DNA of 38,231 bases from Streptomyces kebangsaanensis (GCF_001906585.1 NZ_JUJA01000146.1:218390-256620); one strand, 5' to 3'. Shown: positions 16,349-25,029, counted from the stretch's first letter. A program made the numbers and translations. Notes: generated by a model not told the origin, from the sequence alone.

Positions 16349-18022
16349 CTACCAGCGGTAGGGCGCGTACACGTCCATGCACTGGCTCTCGTCCGAGCCG
16401 TTGATGGCGTCGGAGGTGCTGGGCAGGTCGCCGGCCTTCGGCGTGGACTCCTTCGGATAGGTGGCCCCGGTGCGCCAGTCGGCGCCGACGACGACGGTGA
16501 CACCGGAGACGTCGGTCGACCTCTTGACCGAACTCATCGGGATTCCCAGGGCCTTGGCGACGCCCTGCGCGTCGCCCTCCATGTCGGCGCTCGGGTAGCG
16601 CACGAGCGTCTCCGGCTCGGACAGCGCCGCCGAGGTGTCGGCCGACGCCCTGGTGAAGCCCTTCTGCCGCAGCTCCTGGCCGACCGCGTCGGCCCGGCCG
16701 TTGACCGGGGCCTGCGTGGAGCTCCGGGTGGCGTTCTGCACCACCACGCCCAGCCGGTCGGCCGCGACCGAGGGAGCCGCGGTGGCCTCGTCCTCGTCCG
16801 GCGTCTTCGCCTCCCGCGTGGGGCCGTTGTCGTCGAAGGGCACGTCCTCGCGGAGCATCTTCCACATCTTCGCGGCGTCGGCGCCGTCCGGGACCACGTG
16901 GTTGCGGTTCTGGAAATCTTCGACCCAGGGCATCGTCGTCATGGTGATGCGGTCGGTGGGGACCGTCTTGAGCTGCATGGCCAGGTCGTACAGCTTCTTG
17001 ACGGTGCCGATCTCCTCGGAGACCTTCAGCGACTTCGTGCCGGCCTCCGCCAGGCCCATCAGCCTGCCGGTGTCGGTGAAGACGTTCTGGCTCCGCAGCG
17101 TGCGGATCATCGAGTTCATGTACATGTGCTGGGCCCTGGCCCGCAGCAGGTCGCTGCCCCAGGCGTGCCGGGTGCGCAGCCACTGCAGGGCCTGCTCGCC
17201 CTTGACCTTGTGCTTGCCGGCCGTCAGTTTCAGGCCCGAGCCGCCGCGCTGGGTCGCCAGTGAGCGGTCCCACACGTTCTGGTTCACGCAGACCTCGACA
17301 CCGCCGATGGCGTCCGCCATGTGCACCACACCCGCGAAGTCGATCGTCATCCAGTGGTCGATGTAGACACCGGTGAGGTTCTCCCAGGTGGCGAGTGTGC
17401 AGCCGGGGCCGCCGCGGGCCAGCGACTCGTTGATGATGGTGTTGGCCGGCGGGTAGACCTTGCCGGTGTCGGGGTCGGTGCACTTGGGGATGTCGACCCG
17501 GGTGTCGCGGGGGATGCTGACCACGGCGGCGCTCTCGCGGTCGGCCGACAGGTGGATGAGCATCTGCACGTCGCCCAGTGGGGGGTTGTCGCGGTTGTTC
17601 CTGCCGCCGCCCAGGGCGACGTTCGCGTCGGAGCTACGGCTGTCGGAGCCGATCAGCAGGATGTTCAGGGGCGTCTGGCCGGCCGAGTTCGGCCTCGTCC
17701 TCTCCGCCTTGGAATCGCCGCTGCTGCGCTGGCCCTTGCGTATGTTGCCGTTCAGGTGCTGGTAGTAGAGGTACCCGGCGCCGGCCGTGGTGAGTATGAC
17801 CAGCGAGAGCGCCGTGGCCGACCAGCGCAGTGCGCGCCTCCTGGGACGCCTGCCGGCGACGTCGCGCCCCTTGCCGCTGCCTTTTCCTCCGCCGCGCGGG
17901 CCGTGGCCGCCCGCCGCGCTGTCCTTCCGCGCGGCGAGAGCCGTCGTGTCCTCGACCGCAGGCTCCTCCCCGCGCAGACTGCTCTGCGTCAACTCCCCGT
18001 CCTCCCCACCCTGGTGTGCCAT
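16349..18022 (-). CDS. LCP family glycopolymer ligase with LytR_C domain, paralog C
   Basis: A 557-residue LCP protein. A charged cytosolic tail of about 65 residues precedes one transmembrane helix (about 67-87). The LCP domain shows NILLIGSDSRSSD, VQMLIHLSADR, VVSIPRDTRVDIP, INESLARGGPGCTLATWENLTG, DAIGGVEVCVNQ and ALQWLRTRHAWGSDLLRARAQ. A LytR_C domain follows (about 430-530) with GVVVQNATRSSTQ and VTVVVGADWR. Paired cysteines (PKCTDPD, GPGCTLATWE, VEVCVNQ) could form disulfides outside the cell. The ATG at 18022 has no ribosome site and lies 7 bases from a 13-bp hairpin. TTG 17992, ten codons in, has GAGG about 8 bases upstream and may be the true start. It follows LCP-D on the same strand with a 73-base gap. 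Confidence 0.92.
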   Translation of the reverse strand: MAHQGGEDGELTQSSLRGEEPAVEDTTALAARKDSAAGGHGPRGGGKGSGKGRDVAGRRPRRRALRWSATALSLVILTTAGAGYLYYQHLNGNIRKGQRSSGDSKAERTRPNSAGQTPLNILLIGSDSRSSDANVALGGGRNNRDNPPLGDVQMLIHLSADRESAAVVSIPRDTRVDIPKCTDPDTGKVYPPANTIINESLARGGPGCTLATWENLTGVYIDHWMTIDFAGVVHMADAIGGVEVCVNQNVWDRSLATQRGGSGLKLTAGKHKVKGEQALQWLRTRHAWGSDLLRARAQHMYMNSMIRTLRSQNVFTDTGRLMGLAEAGTKSLKVSEEIGTVKKLYDLAMQLKTVPTDRITMTTMPWVEDFQNRNHVVPDGADAAKMWKMLREDVPFDDNGPTREAKTPDEDEATAAPSVAADRLGVVVQNATRSSTQAPVNGRADAVGQELRQKGFTRASADTSAALSEPETLVRYPSADMEGDAQGVAKALGIPMSSVKRSTDVSGVTVVVGADWRTGATYPKESTPKAGDLPSTSDAINGSDESQCMDVYAPYRW

Positions 18023-18028
18023 GGAACA

Positions 18029-18064
18029 GGCCTGTCGTGCGCCGTGTTAGACGCATGACAGGCC
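18029..18064 (-). promoter_or_regulatory. Hairpin in the leader between LCP genes D and C
   Basis: Arms 18029-18041 and 18052-18064 pair over 13 bp with one mismatch that is a wobble pair in one orientation, enclosing a 10-base loop. It fills most of the 73-base gap between LCP-D and LCP-C. It could be an LCP-D terminator, or it could mask the first possible LCP-C start. Confidence 0.6.
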
Positions 18065-18095
18065 CATAAGGTGGCGTGGTGCGCTCAACCGGATT

Positions 18096-19856
18096 TCAAC
18101 TGGCGCACTCGACCTTGTCCGCCGTGGACTTCTCCTTGATCTCCGGTGGCTTCGTCGGCGCGACGAGCGGCACACCCGCGCCCTTGAAGTCCTTGCCCAG
18201 GGTCAGTGTCATCGTCGGCAGGCCCTGGGAGTTGGTCACGCTCTCGCCCAGCTTCAGCGCCGAGCCGGGAAGTCCCATGAGCGCGGCGAGTTTACGCGCC
18301 TGCGGCGCCTGGTCGGCGTCGTACTCGAGGGTGGTCTTGCTGAGTTTCCGAGGTGCGTTGCCCTCGTTCTCCGATTTGGACACGCCCTGGGTGGTCTGCA
18401 GCCAGACAAGGGTGTCCTGCGCGGCACCGGAGACGGCTCCGCCGTTGAGGATCCGGACCCGGACTTCGGAGGCCTCGGACTGGGTGCCCTTGAGACGGGC
18501 GGCCTCGGCGTTCTTGGCGGCCTTCTCCTTTTTCTTCACCTGGGTGAAGGAGACGTCGTTCGCGATGGCGTCGAAGACCGGGCGGGCATCGGTCGGATGC
18601 AGGACGACCGTCGCCTTGACCGTTTCGGCCGGGTTGTCGATGACCGGGACCGTCAGGAAGGTGATGTTCTTCGTCGGCACCTTCTTCAGCTCCAGCGCCA
18701 CGTCCTTGAGCGTGCTGACCTTGCCGATGCCGGTGTCGACGGTCAGCGCCTTGGTGGCGGCGTCGGCCAGGTCGTACAGCTTGGCCGGGTCGGTGAGCGT
18801 GTCGCCGGAGGCCATCTGGCGCATCAGCGAGCTGAGGAACTGCTGCTGCACCTTGATGCGGTCCAGGTCGCCCTTGTTTCCCCAGGCTTTCCGGGCGCGG
18901 ACGAAGGCCAGGGCCTGTTCGCCCTCGACCTTGGACGGGCCGGCGGGCAGGTCCAGGCGTGAGTCCTTGTCCTTCACCGCGTTCTTGAGGCACACGTCGA
19001 CTCCGCCGACCGCCGTCGTCAGTGTCTTGACCGCGTTGAAGTCGGCCATCATGAAGTGGTCGGGCACGATGCCGGTGGCCGCTTTGACCGTGAGCATCGC
19101 GCAGCCCGGGTCGCGGCCGTCCTGGCCGAGGCTCACGTTGAAGCGGGTGTGGTCCGTTCCCGGGACGATCTTCGTGGTGCCGTCGGGCTGCTTGGTCGGG
19201 CAGTCCGGGATGTCCACGATCAGGTCGCGCGGGATGCTCAGCGCGGTGGCGTTCGTGCGGTCCTTGGAGACGTGCAGCAGGACGTTGGTGTCGGCGTGGC
19301 CCGGGCTGCCCTTGTCGCCGTAGCCCTCGTTGCCCTTGCCGGTGCGCTTGTCGGTGCCGATGATCAGTATGTTGAAGGCCTCGTCCTTGCTGAAGTTGGC
19401 CTTGGCCGCGCCGCCCACGTCGGTGGTGGTGACGTTGCCCTCGAGGTGCTTGAGGACCAGGTAGCCGGCCGTGCAGACGCCGACCAGGACGAACGCCATG
19501 GTGCCGCCGGTCCACAGCAGGATCTTCTTGGCCTTCGGCTTCTTCTTCTCCGGCCGGCGTCCCCGCCGCCCGGGCAGCGGCTCCTCGGGTGGTGCGCCGC
19601 GGCGGCGGCGCGGGCCGGGCACCGCACGGGCGGGGGTGTCGGTCTCACTCGCCTGCTGCCGCCCGGGCGTCGCGCCGCGGCCTTCCGCCGCACCGTCGCC
19701 GCCCGCGCCGGGCGATGCGGGCCGGCGGGGTCCCGGAATCGGCGACTGCGGAGCGGAAGGGCCCAGTCGCAGTTCGTATTCGCCGGTGTTCGGATTGAGC
19801 ACCCATTGGTCTGCGGGATCGATGTTGTCCGCCCGCCCACGGCCTTGCGCGTCCAC
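18096..19856 (-). CDS. LCP family glycopolymer ligase with LytR_C domain, paralog D
   Basis: A 586-residue LCP protein, the largest of the four. The cytosolic N-terminus begins with the segment DPADQWVLNPNTGEYELRL, continues through a long Pro/Arg-rich linker and ends in a Lys-rich stretch before the transmembrane helix (about 111-135). The LCP domain shows NILIIGTDKRTGKG, ADTNVLLHVSKDR, LSIPRDLIVDIP, RFNVSLGQDGRDPGCAM, TAVGGVDVCLKN and ALAFVRARKAWGNKGDLDRIKVQQQFL. A LytR_C domain lies near 425-540 with VRVRILNGGAVSGAAQ. GTG 19856 is chosen because it begins this segment and has GGAGG about 12 bases upstream; the frame also extends 16 codons further up to a TTG at 19904. It may be co-transcribed with LCP-C. 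Confidence 0.92.
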   Translation of the reverse strand: MDAQGRGRADNIDPADQWVLNPNTGEYELRLGPSAPQSPIPGPRRPASPGAGGDGAAEGRGATPGRQQASETDTPARAVPGPRRRRGAPPEEPLPGRRGRRPEKKKPKAKKILLWTGGTMAFVLVGVCTAGYLVLKHLEGNVTTTDVGGAAKANFSKDEAFNILIIGTDKRTGKGNEGYGDKGSPGHADTNVLLHVSKDRTNATALSIPRDLIVDIPDCPTKQPDGTTKIVPGTDHTRFNVSLGQDGRDPGCAMLTVKAATGIVPDHFMMADFNAVKTLTTAVGGVDVCLKNAVKDKDSRLDLPAGPSKVEGEQALAFVRARKAWGNKGDLDRIKVQQQFLSSLMRQMASGDTLTDPAKLYDLADAATKALTVDTGIGKVSTLKDVALELKKVPTKNITFLTVPVIDNPAETVKATVVLHPTDARPVFDAIANDVSFTQVKKKEKAAKNAEAARLKGTQSEASEVRVRILNGGAVSGAAQDTLVWLQTTQGVSKSENEGNAPRKLSKTTLEYDADQAPQARKLAALMGLPGSALKLGESVTNSQGLPTMTLTLGKDFKGAGVPLVAPTKPPEIKEKSTADKVECAS

Positions 19857-20311
19857 GGTTGTCCCAATCCTCCGTCGGGGCCACGCGGCGCCTCGCTCCC
19901 CCAAGGCGCTCAGGTCTGCTTCACGGTGCTCGACCCCAGGAAGACCTCGCGGTCGGCAGCACCGGATCGCTCACACTATCCGGCTGGTTCGGCGTCGAGC
20001 GACGCCCGTGACACATTCCACTTCCCTACAAGTGGGCAATCCGCCCATTTCCTTGGACAAAAGTTCGCCTCCGGCCGTGACTTTACCCGCGGAAGACCTT
20101 CGTCGTGGTGTGCTGTGGCGGAACGCCGGGTGGGTGAGGGTATGCATCCGGGGTTCCCGGCCCGGCCGCCCTCGCCGTGTGCACCGTCAAATGCCTACTG
20201 AACGTAGCCGCTCGACTGCGCGGGAGAATCCTCGTCGTCCGCGGGGAATTCGAATCGCCGGAAGGTGAATTGGCGCCGTTTGTTCCCGAATCCCGCGGTG
20301 CTTCCGCCGTA
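19857..20311. other. 455-bp intergenic region upstream of LCP gene D
   Basis: No convincing gene lies here. It must hold the LCP-D promoter on the minus strand and the end of the TIGR03089 transcript. It is more AT-rich than its surroundings around 20015-20080. A small inverted repeat CTAC-tgaac-GTAG lies near 20194-20206. I find no strong terminator hairpin after the TIGR03089 stop and no clear -35/-10 pair. Confidence 0.5.
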
Positions 20312-21067
20312 TCACCTCGCCGTCGCCGTGACCCGTTCCGATTCGATGCGCTTGGCGAGTGCGTCCTCGGAGAGGTGGTCGAGGTTGCGGCACAGGACGA
20401 CGGAGGCGCCGACGGCGAGGGGGGCGTACAGGCCCGAGCTGAGGCCCTCCCAGGTGTCGTACGGCAGCGCGGACAGCAGCCGGGAGCCGGGGCCCGTCAG
20501 GTCCAGGGCGGGGGCGTCGGCGCGGGCGCGTTCCACGACCTCCGCCGCCGAGTACTCGGCCCCGGCCACGATCAGGGCCGGCTCGTCCGGGTCGACCGGC
20601 GCGAAGGGTGCGAACATGTCGCCCTGCCCCGGCACCTCGACGGCGTAGTCCGCGAAGCCCTCCGGCGGCTGCGGGAACCGCCCGCCCAGCGGCCGCAGCG
20701 CCAGCGCCACCCGCTCCCCGGAGCAGGCCCGCGCCGCGTCCAGCGTGTCCGGGCCGCTGACCACGACGTCCGCGGCCCCCGGATTCCCGCCGAGGTCCGC
20801 GACCGCGCCCACCGACGCGCACGCCAGCAGCCACACCGCCGTCTGCCAGTGCGCCGGCAGCAGCAGCGCGACCCGGTCGCCGGGTTCGGCGGCGAGGTCC
20901 CCCTGGAGGAGATTCGCGGTCTTGGCCACCCAATTGGCGAAGGTGGCCACGGACAGTTCGACGCGTTCGCCCGTGGCGTCGTCGTAGAAGGTCACCAGTG
21001 GGCGTCCGGGGTCCGCGGCGAGCGCGGAACGCAGCAGGTCGGCGGGGGTGCGTTCGGTGGCGTTCAC
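20312..21067 (-). CDS. TIGR03089 family protein (short AMP-binding-like protein)
   Basis: A 251-residue protein resembling only the N-terminal part of acyl-CoA synthetases, as defined by TIGR03089, an actinobacterial family. Recognisable pieces are VTFYDDATGERVELSVATFANWVAKTANLL, the GDRVALLLPAHWQTAVWLLA helix typical of AMP-binding enzymes, and a C-terminal LPYDTWEGLSSGLYAPLAVGASVVL. The P-loop-like Ser/Thr/Gly motif and the C-terminal lid domain of true synthetases are absent, so catalytic adenylation is doubtful. The GTG at 21067 has no ribosome site but has a TACGCT hexamer 7 bases upstream, suggesting a leaderless mRNA. It is divergent from the amidase gene. A relative (Rv3268, from memory) sits next to an LCP gene in M. 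tuberculosis, so the association is conserved. Function unknown. Confidence 0.85.
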   Translation of the reverse strand: MNATERTPADLLRSALAADPGRPLVTFYDDATGERVELSVATFANWVAKTANLLQGDLAAEPGDRVALLLPAHWQTAVWLLACASVGAVADLGGNPGAADVVVSGPDTLDAARACSGERVALALRPLGGRFPQPPEGFADYAVEVPGQGDMFAPFAPVDPDEPALIVAGAEYSAAEVVERARADAPALDLTGPGSRLLSALPYDTWEGLSSGLYAPLAVGASVVLCRNLDHLSEDALAKRIESERVTATAR

Positions 21068-21074
21068 CCGCGCA

Positions 21075-21080
21075 AGCGTA
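21075..21080 (-). promoter_or_regulatory. Putative -10 element for the leaderless TIGR03089 gene
   Basis: On the minus strand TACGCT ends 7 bases before the GTG at 21067, placing the transcription start at or beside the start codon. There is no ribosome binding site. Confidence 0.35.
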
Positions 21081-21201
21081 CGCGGCGCCGCGCCCGCGCA
21101 CCGTGCGGCGGGGCCATGTGCGGGGGGAGGGGTGCGCCACCGGTTCGGCCCAATGGTGGCCGACGGCCCGTCAATTCCTCAATGGACAGAATTGTGTGAT
21201 T

Positions 21202-22602
21202 ATGTCCAAGATCAGGGGCATGCGTCGATATGGATTTCTGGCGTCCTCGATCGGTGTCACCTGCACGGCCGCCCTCGCCCTCGCGCCGGGTCTTCCCGCC
21301 GCCGCGGCCATGACGGGACCGGCGTCGGCCACCGGGCCGTCGGCCGTCCCCGGCAGCACCCAGTCCCTGCCCCTCCTCCCGCTCACCCGCGACCGTGCCC
21401 GTGGCGCCGCCCTCGGACAGGGCCTGCGCCGCACGGACGTCCACCACTTCTCGCTGGTCGGTCTCATCTGGGACGACCCGGACACCGAGCTGCACGGCAG
21501 CGTCCGGATCCGTACGCGCGCCACCGCCACCGGCACCTGGTCCGACTGGCAGGACATCGACACCCACAACGCCGACCACGGAGCCGACCCCGGCACGGCC
21601 GAGCGCACCTCCGGGCTCGTGCACGGCGCCACCGCACCGCTGTGGGTGGGTGAGTCCGACGGCGTCGACGTACGCGTGCGCGTGGACACCGGGGACCGCG
21701 GCGGGGGTGCCGTCGCCGGCCCGTCGGTCACGCTGCCCTCCAGCCTGCGCCTCGAACTCGTCGACCCGGGCGACGAGCCCCCGCCGCAGGGGCCTCGGGC
21801 CGACGCCTCGCGCACCGGCGAGCTGAGCGAGGAAGCCGCCGCGGCCTCCGCGGCCAACGCCCCGCTCGCCCCGCTCGGCGCCACCGAGATCCCCGCGCTC
21901 GACCACGAGGACACCGAGCGCGAGCTGCTCGCCCTGCGCGGCGGCGAACTCTCCCCGCGCGACGGCGAACTGGCGGGACGCCAACGCGCCAAGCCGTACA
22001 TCGGTCCGCGCCCGCGCATCGTCACGCGCCGCGGCTGGGGCGCGGACGAGTCGTTGCGCGGCCGGGGGGTCGTCTATTCCAAGGAGGTCAGGGCGGCGTT
22101 CGTCCACCACACCTCCTCGGGCAACAACTACAGCTGCGCGCAGGCCCCGTCGGTCATCCGCGGCATCTACCGCTACCACGTCAAGAGCATGGGCTGGCGC
22201 GACATCGGCTACAACTTCCTCGCCGACAAGTGCGGCAACCTCTACGAGGGCCGCGCCGGTGGTGCGGCGAGGGCGGTGCTGGGCGCCCACACCCTGGGGT
22301 TCAACACCAACAGCGCGGGGATCGCCGTCATCGGCTCCTACGGCAAGTCCGAGCCGTCCGCTGCCGCCGTCACGGCCGTGGCGCGGCTGACGGCGTGGAA
22401 GCTCGGTCTGTACGGGATGAATCCACGCGGAAAGACATACCTGACGTCCGGCGGTGGCAACCTCTACCAAAAAGGAAAGAGCGTACGCCTGAACGTGATC
22501 TCCGGCCACCGGGACGGCTTCTCGACCGACTGCCCCGGCCTGCGGCTCTACGGCAAGCTCGGCGCGGCCCGCTCGTCGGCGGCGCGCTACCAGGGCCGCT
22601 GA
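21202..22602 (+). CDS. Secreted N-acetylmuramoyl-L-alanine amidase (PGRP/Amidase_2)
   Basis: A 466-residue secreted peptidoglycan amidase that cleaves the bond between MurNAc and L-Ala. The N-terminus is a signal peptide (RRYGFLASSIG, then a hydrophobic stretch, then LPAAAAM as a likely cleavage area). A middle region of about 200 residues, with a beta-rich start and an Ala/Glu-rich linker, precedes the PGRP domain (about 270-455). The domain starts RRGWGADESL and keeps the zinc ligands: His in AAFVHHTSSG, and His and Cys in ISGHRDGFSTDCPG. WRDIGYNFL supplies the conserved Tyr region. It should therefore be catalytic. The start is uncertain: ATG 21202 and ATG 21220 are both weakly supported and both keep the signal peptide. 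It could remodel the wall to which the LCP products are attached. Confidence 0.92.
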   Translation: MSKIRGMRRYGFLASSIGVTCTAALALAPGLPAAAAMTGPASATGPSAVPGSTQSLPLLPLTRDRARGAALGQGLRRTDVHHFSLVGLIWDDPDTELHGSVRIRTRATATGTWSDWQDIDTHNADHGADPGTAERTSGLVHGATAPLWVGESDGVDVRVRVDTGDRGGGAVAGPSVTLPSSLRLELVDPGDEPPPQGPRADASRTGELSEEAAAASAANAPLAPLGATEIPALDHEDTERELLALRGGELSPRDGELAGRQRAKPYIGPRPRIVTRRGWGADESLRGRGVVYSKEVRAAFVHHTSSGNNYSCAQAPSVIRGIYRYHVKSMGWRDIGYNFLADKCGNLYEGRAGGAARAVLGAHTLGFNTNSAGIAVIGSYGKSEPSAAAVTAVARLTAWKLGLYGMNPRGKTYLTSGGGNLYQKGKSVRLNVISGHRDGFSTDCPGLRLYGKLGAARSSAARYQGR

Positions 22603-22713
22603 GGGGGGGCCGGACGGATCGGACAGAGGCCCACGAGGCTGCACGAGCGCGTCTGCATACACTGGCCGGCCGAGGACTGATCGGCCGGTCCCGGCAGGAA
22701 GCAGAGACGACAG

Positions 22714-23796
22714 GTGACAGAAGCGATCCTTCTGGTCGGCGGCAAGGGCACCCGGCTGCGCCCGCTCACGGTGCACACCCCCAAGCCCATGGTGCGGGCG
22801 GCGGGCGTGCCGTTCCTCACGCACCAGCTGGCGCGGGCGAAGGCGGCGGGCGTCGAGCACATCGTGCTCGCCACCTCCTATCTGGCCGAGGTCTTCGAGC
22901 CGTACTTCGGCGACGGCTCCTCACTCGGACTCCACCTCGAGTACGCCACGGAGGAGGAGCCCCTGGGCACGGGCGGTGCCCTCCGCAACGTCGCCCCGCG
23001 CCTGCGCTCCGGCCCCGACGAGCCGGTCCTGGTCTTCAACGGCGACATCCTCACCGGGCTGGACATCGGGGCGCTGGTGCGCACGCACGAGGAGACGGGC
23101 GCGGACGTCTCCCTGCACCTGACGAAGGTGACGGACCCCCGTGCCTACGGCCTGGTCCCGACGGACGGCACGGGCCGCGTCCTGGCCTTCCTGGAGAAGC
23201 CGCAGACCCCCGAGGAGATCGTCACCGACCAGATCAACGCGGGGGCGTACGTCTTCCGCCGCTCGGTCATCGACACCATCCCGCAGGATCGCCCGGTGTC
23301 GGTGGAGCGCGAGACCTTCCCCGGCCTGCTGGCGGCGGGCGCCCATCTGCAGGGCATGGTCGACTCCACCTACTGGCTGGACCTCGGCACCCCCGCCGCC
23401 TTCGTCCGCGGCTCCGCCGACCTGGTCCTCGGCCGCGCCCCCTCCCCGGCGGTCCCCGGCCGCTGCGGCGACCGCCTGGTCCTGCCCACGGCCGTCGTCG
23501 CCCCCGACGCCAAGCTGACCGGCGGCACGGTGGTCGGCGAGGGCGCGTTCGTCGCCGAGGGCGCGCGGGTCTTCGGCAGTACGATCCTGCCCGGCGCCGT
23601 CATAGAGCCCGGCGCCGTCATCACCGACTCCCTCATCGGCACCCACGCCCGCGTCGGCACCCGCTCCGTCCTCACCGGCACCGTCATCGGCGACGGCGCG
23701 GTGGTGGGCGCCGACAACGAACTGAGGGAGGGCGCGAGAGTCTGGTGCGACGCCCACATCCCGGCGGGCGCGGTGAGATTCTCCTCGGACCGGTAG
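22714..23796 (+). CDS. manC: Mannose-1-phosphate guanylyltransferase
   Basis: A 360-residue nucleotidyltransferase. It joins mannose-1-phosphate and GTP into GDP-mannose, the donor for mannosylated lipids, glycoproteins and polymers. The N-terminal Rossmann-like domain has LVGGKGTRLRPLT with the pyrophosphorylase signature, PKPMVRAAGVPFL, FNGDIL (metal site) and VAF-type sugar-site segments such as FLEKPQTPEEI. From about residue 250 the chain becomes a left-handed beta-helix of hexapeptide repeats (VVGEGAFVAEGARVFG, IEPGAVITDSLIG). GlmU or RmlA relatives share the fold, so the mannose assignment leans on resemblance to the actinobacterial ManC form and on the phosphomannomutase gene downstream in this window. 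It starts at GTG 22714. A TACACT hexamer at 22658-22663 is a possible -10. Confidence 0.88.
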   Translation: MTEAILLVGGKGTRLRPLTVHTPKPMVRAAGVPFLTHQLARAKAAGVEHIVLATSYLAEVFEPYFGDGSSLGLHLEYATEEEPLGTGGALRNVAPRLRSGPDEPVLVFNGDILTGLDIGALVRTHEETGADVSLHLTKVTDPRAYGLVPTDGTGRVLAFLEKPQTPEEIVTDQINAGAYVFRRSVIDTIPQDRPVSVERETFPGLLAAGAHLQGMVDSTYWLDLGTPAAFVRGSADLVLGRAPSPAVPGRCGDRLVLPTAVVAPDAKLTGGTVVGEGAFVAEGARVFGSTILPGAVIEPGAVITDSLIGTHARVGTRSVLTGTVIGDGAVVGADNELREGARVWCDAHIPAGAVRFSSDR

Positions 23797-23822
23797 GCGA
23801 CCGCGGGCAGTCGTGCCGCCGT

Positions 23823-23874
23823 GGCTGCGCCCACCCCCGCTCGGCCGCAGCCCGGGGCAACCCGCCGACCCCGG
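23823..23874. terminator. Possible paired hairpins between manC and alkA
   Basis: Two modest stems lie between the convergent genes: GGCTGCG 23823-23829 with CGCAGCC 23846-23852, and CCGGGG 23852-23857 with CCCCGG 23869-23874. Neither is long, but the position between two gene ends suits a terminator. Confidence 0.4.
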
Positions 23875-23912
23875 TCAGCCGCCCCAGCCACACACCTCGA
23901 CCGCCGCCCGCC

Positions 23913-24959
23913 TCAAAGCCGCCCGATATCCCCTCTCGGCATCCGCGGCCCCCGCCGGCCCGGCACCCGCCCGCTCAACAGAATCAGCCGAGCGGCCCGA
24001 TGCCGCTGCCCCGCGTACGGCTCGAGCAGACGCAGCATCTCCGCGTCATCGGCCTCCCGGTTCCCCGCCAGCGCGAATCCCACGATCCCCGGCAGATGCA
24101 GGTCCCCGACCGTCACCGCATCCGCCGCCCCATGACTGCGCTGCACGGTCTCCGCCGACGTCCACGGCCCGATCCCGGACACCAGTTCCAGCCGTTCCCG
24201 CGCCACCGCCGGAGGCATTCGCACCGCCTCCTCCAGCCGCGCGGCGACCCGCACCGCCCGCAGCACCGTCGACGCCCGCTTGTCGTCGACCCCGGCCCGG
24301 TGCCACTCCCACGACGGAATCAGCGCCCAGGTCCGCGGCGCCGGCATGACGTACATCCGCCCGGGCGCGGGCCCCGGTGCGGGTTCCCCGTACTTCCGTA
24401 CGAGCACCCGCCACGCGGCGTACGCCTCGACCGTCGTCACCTTCTGTTCCAGGATCGACGGGATCAACGACTCCAGCACCAGCCCGGTCCGCGTCAGCCG
24501 CAATCCCGGCCGCCGGTGCCGCGTCAGCGCCAGCAGCCGGTGTCGCGGCGTGAACAAGGACGGGTCGTCGGCGGCCCCGAGCAACTCGGGCAGCTGCTCC
24601 AGCAGCCACTCGGCCCCCGGCCCCCACGCCTCCCCGCGCACCTGCCCGTCGCGCGCGGACACCCGCAGCGTCCCGGGCCCGAGCGGCGTCCGGCCGGCCC
24701 GCCACACCGAGCCGTCGGGCATCGCCCGGAACGCGGGATCACCCGGCCCCCGCCGCAGCGGCCCGAGCACCAGCCCCAGGTCCAGCGGTCCGTCCGGCGC
24801 CCACGTCCGCACCCGTCCCGGCACGGCGGCCTGCCGCGGCACACCCGCGGACGCGCCCCCGGGCGTGCCGACCTGCCCACCGCGCACGGGCATGGGGGCA
24901 CCTCCCACGCCGTCAAGGCTGTGGGGGAGGGTGGGCCGCGGAGCGAAGCGTCCTGCCAC
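23913..24959 (-). CDS. DNA-3-methyladenine glycosylase II (AlkA-type, HhH-GPD)
   Basis: A 348-residue base-excision repair glycosylase that removes alkylated purines. The C-terminal half holds the helix-hairpin-helix LVSGIGPWTS (about 259-268) and the catalytic Asp D286 in VTVGDLHLP. ILEQKVTTVEAYAAWRVLV marks the first helices of the glycosylase core. No iron-sulfur Cys cluster is present, as expected for AlkA rather than Nth. GTG 24959 begins MAGRFAPRP. Residues about 10-25 (TLPHSLDGVGGAPMP) are encoded by a copy of a palindromic repeat family and are probably a foreign in-frame insert near the N-terminus. ATG 24893, at its edge, is an alternative start. It lies 70 bases after fbiB on the same strand and may be transcribed with it, without an obvious link to F420. 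Confidence 0.87.
   Translation of the reverse strand: MAGRFAPRPTLPHSLDGVGGAPMPVRGGQVGTPGGASAGVPRQAAVPGRVRTWAPDGPLDLGLVLGPLRRGPGDPAFRAMPDGSVWRAGRTPLGPGTLRVSARDGQVRGEAWGPGAEWLLEQLPELLGAADDPSLFTPRHRLLALTRHRRPGLRLTRTGLVLESLIPSILEQKVTTVEAYAAWRVLVRKYGEPAPGPAPGRMYVMPAPRTWALIPSWEWHRAGVDDKRASTVLRAVRVAARLEEAVRMPPAVARERLELVSGIGPWTSAETVQRSHGAADAVTVGDLHLPGIVGFALAGNREADDAEMLRLLEPYAGQRHRAARLILLSGRVPGRRGPRMPRGDIGRL
24894..24935. repeat. Intragenic copy of a Streptomyces short palindromic repeat (in alkA)
   Basis: This 42-base element has a CACCTCCCAC arm, a 12-base centre and a GTGGGGGAGGGTG arm. Its outer sequence, GGGGGCACCTCC facing GGGGGAGGGTGGG, is a pattern I know as widely dispersed in Streptomyces genomes. 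It is in frame in alkA and codes for about 14 residues near the N-terminus. Confidence 0.65.
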
Positions 24960-25029
24960 GAAGGGGCTCCAGAGGGCCGAAGGTACCGAAGAAGCTCTAC
25001 GAGCCTAGGCGGTCAGGCGGACGAAGCGG

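Noticed and set aside
20190..20267. A 25-codon basic ORF between LCP-D and TIGR03089
   Set aside because: Short, Arg-rich by base composition, without ribosome site or neighbour logic such as that supporting the cysteine leader ORF.
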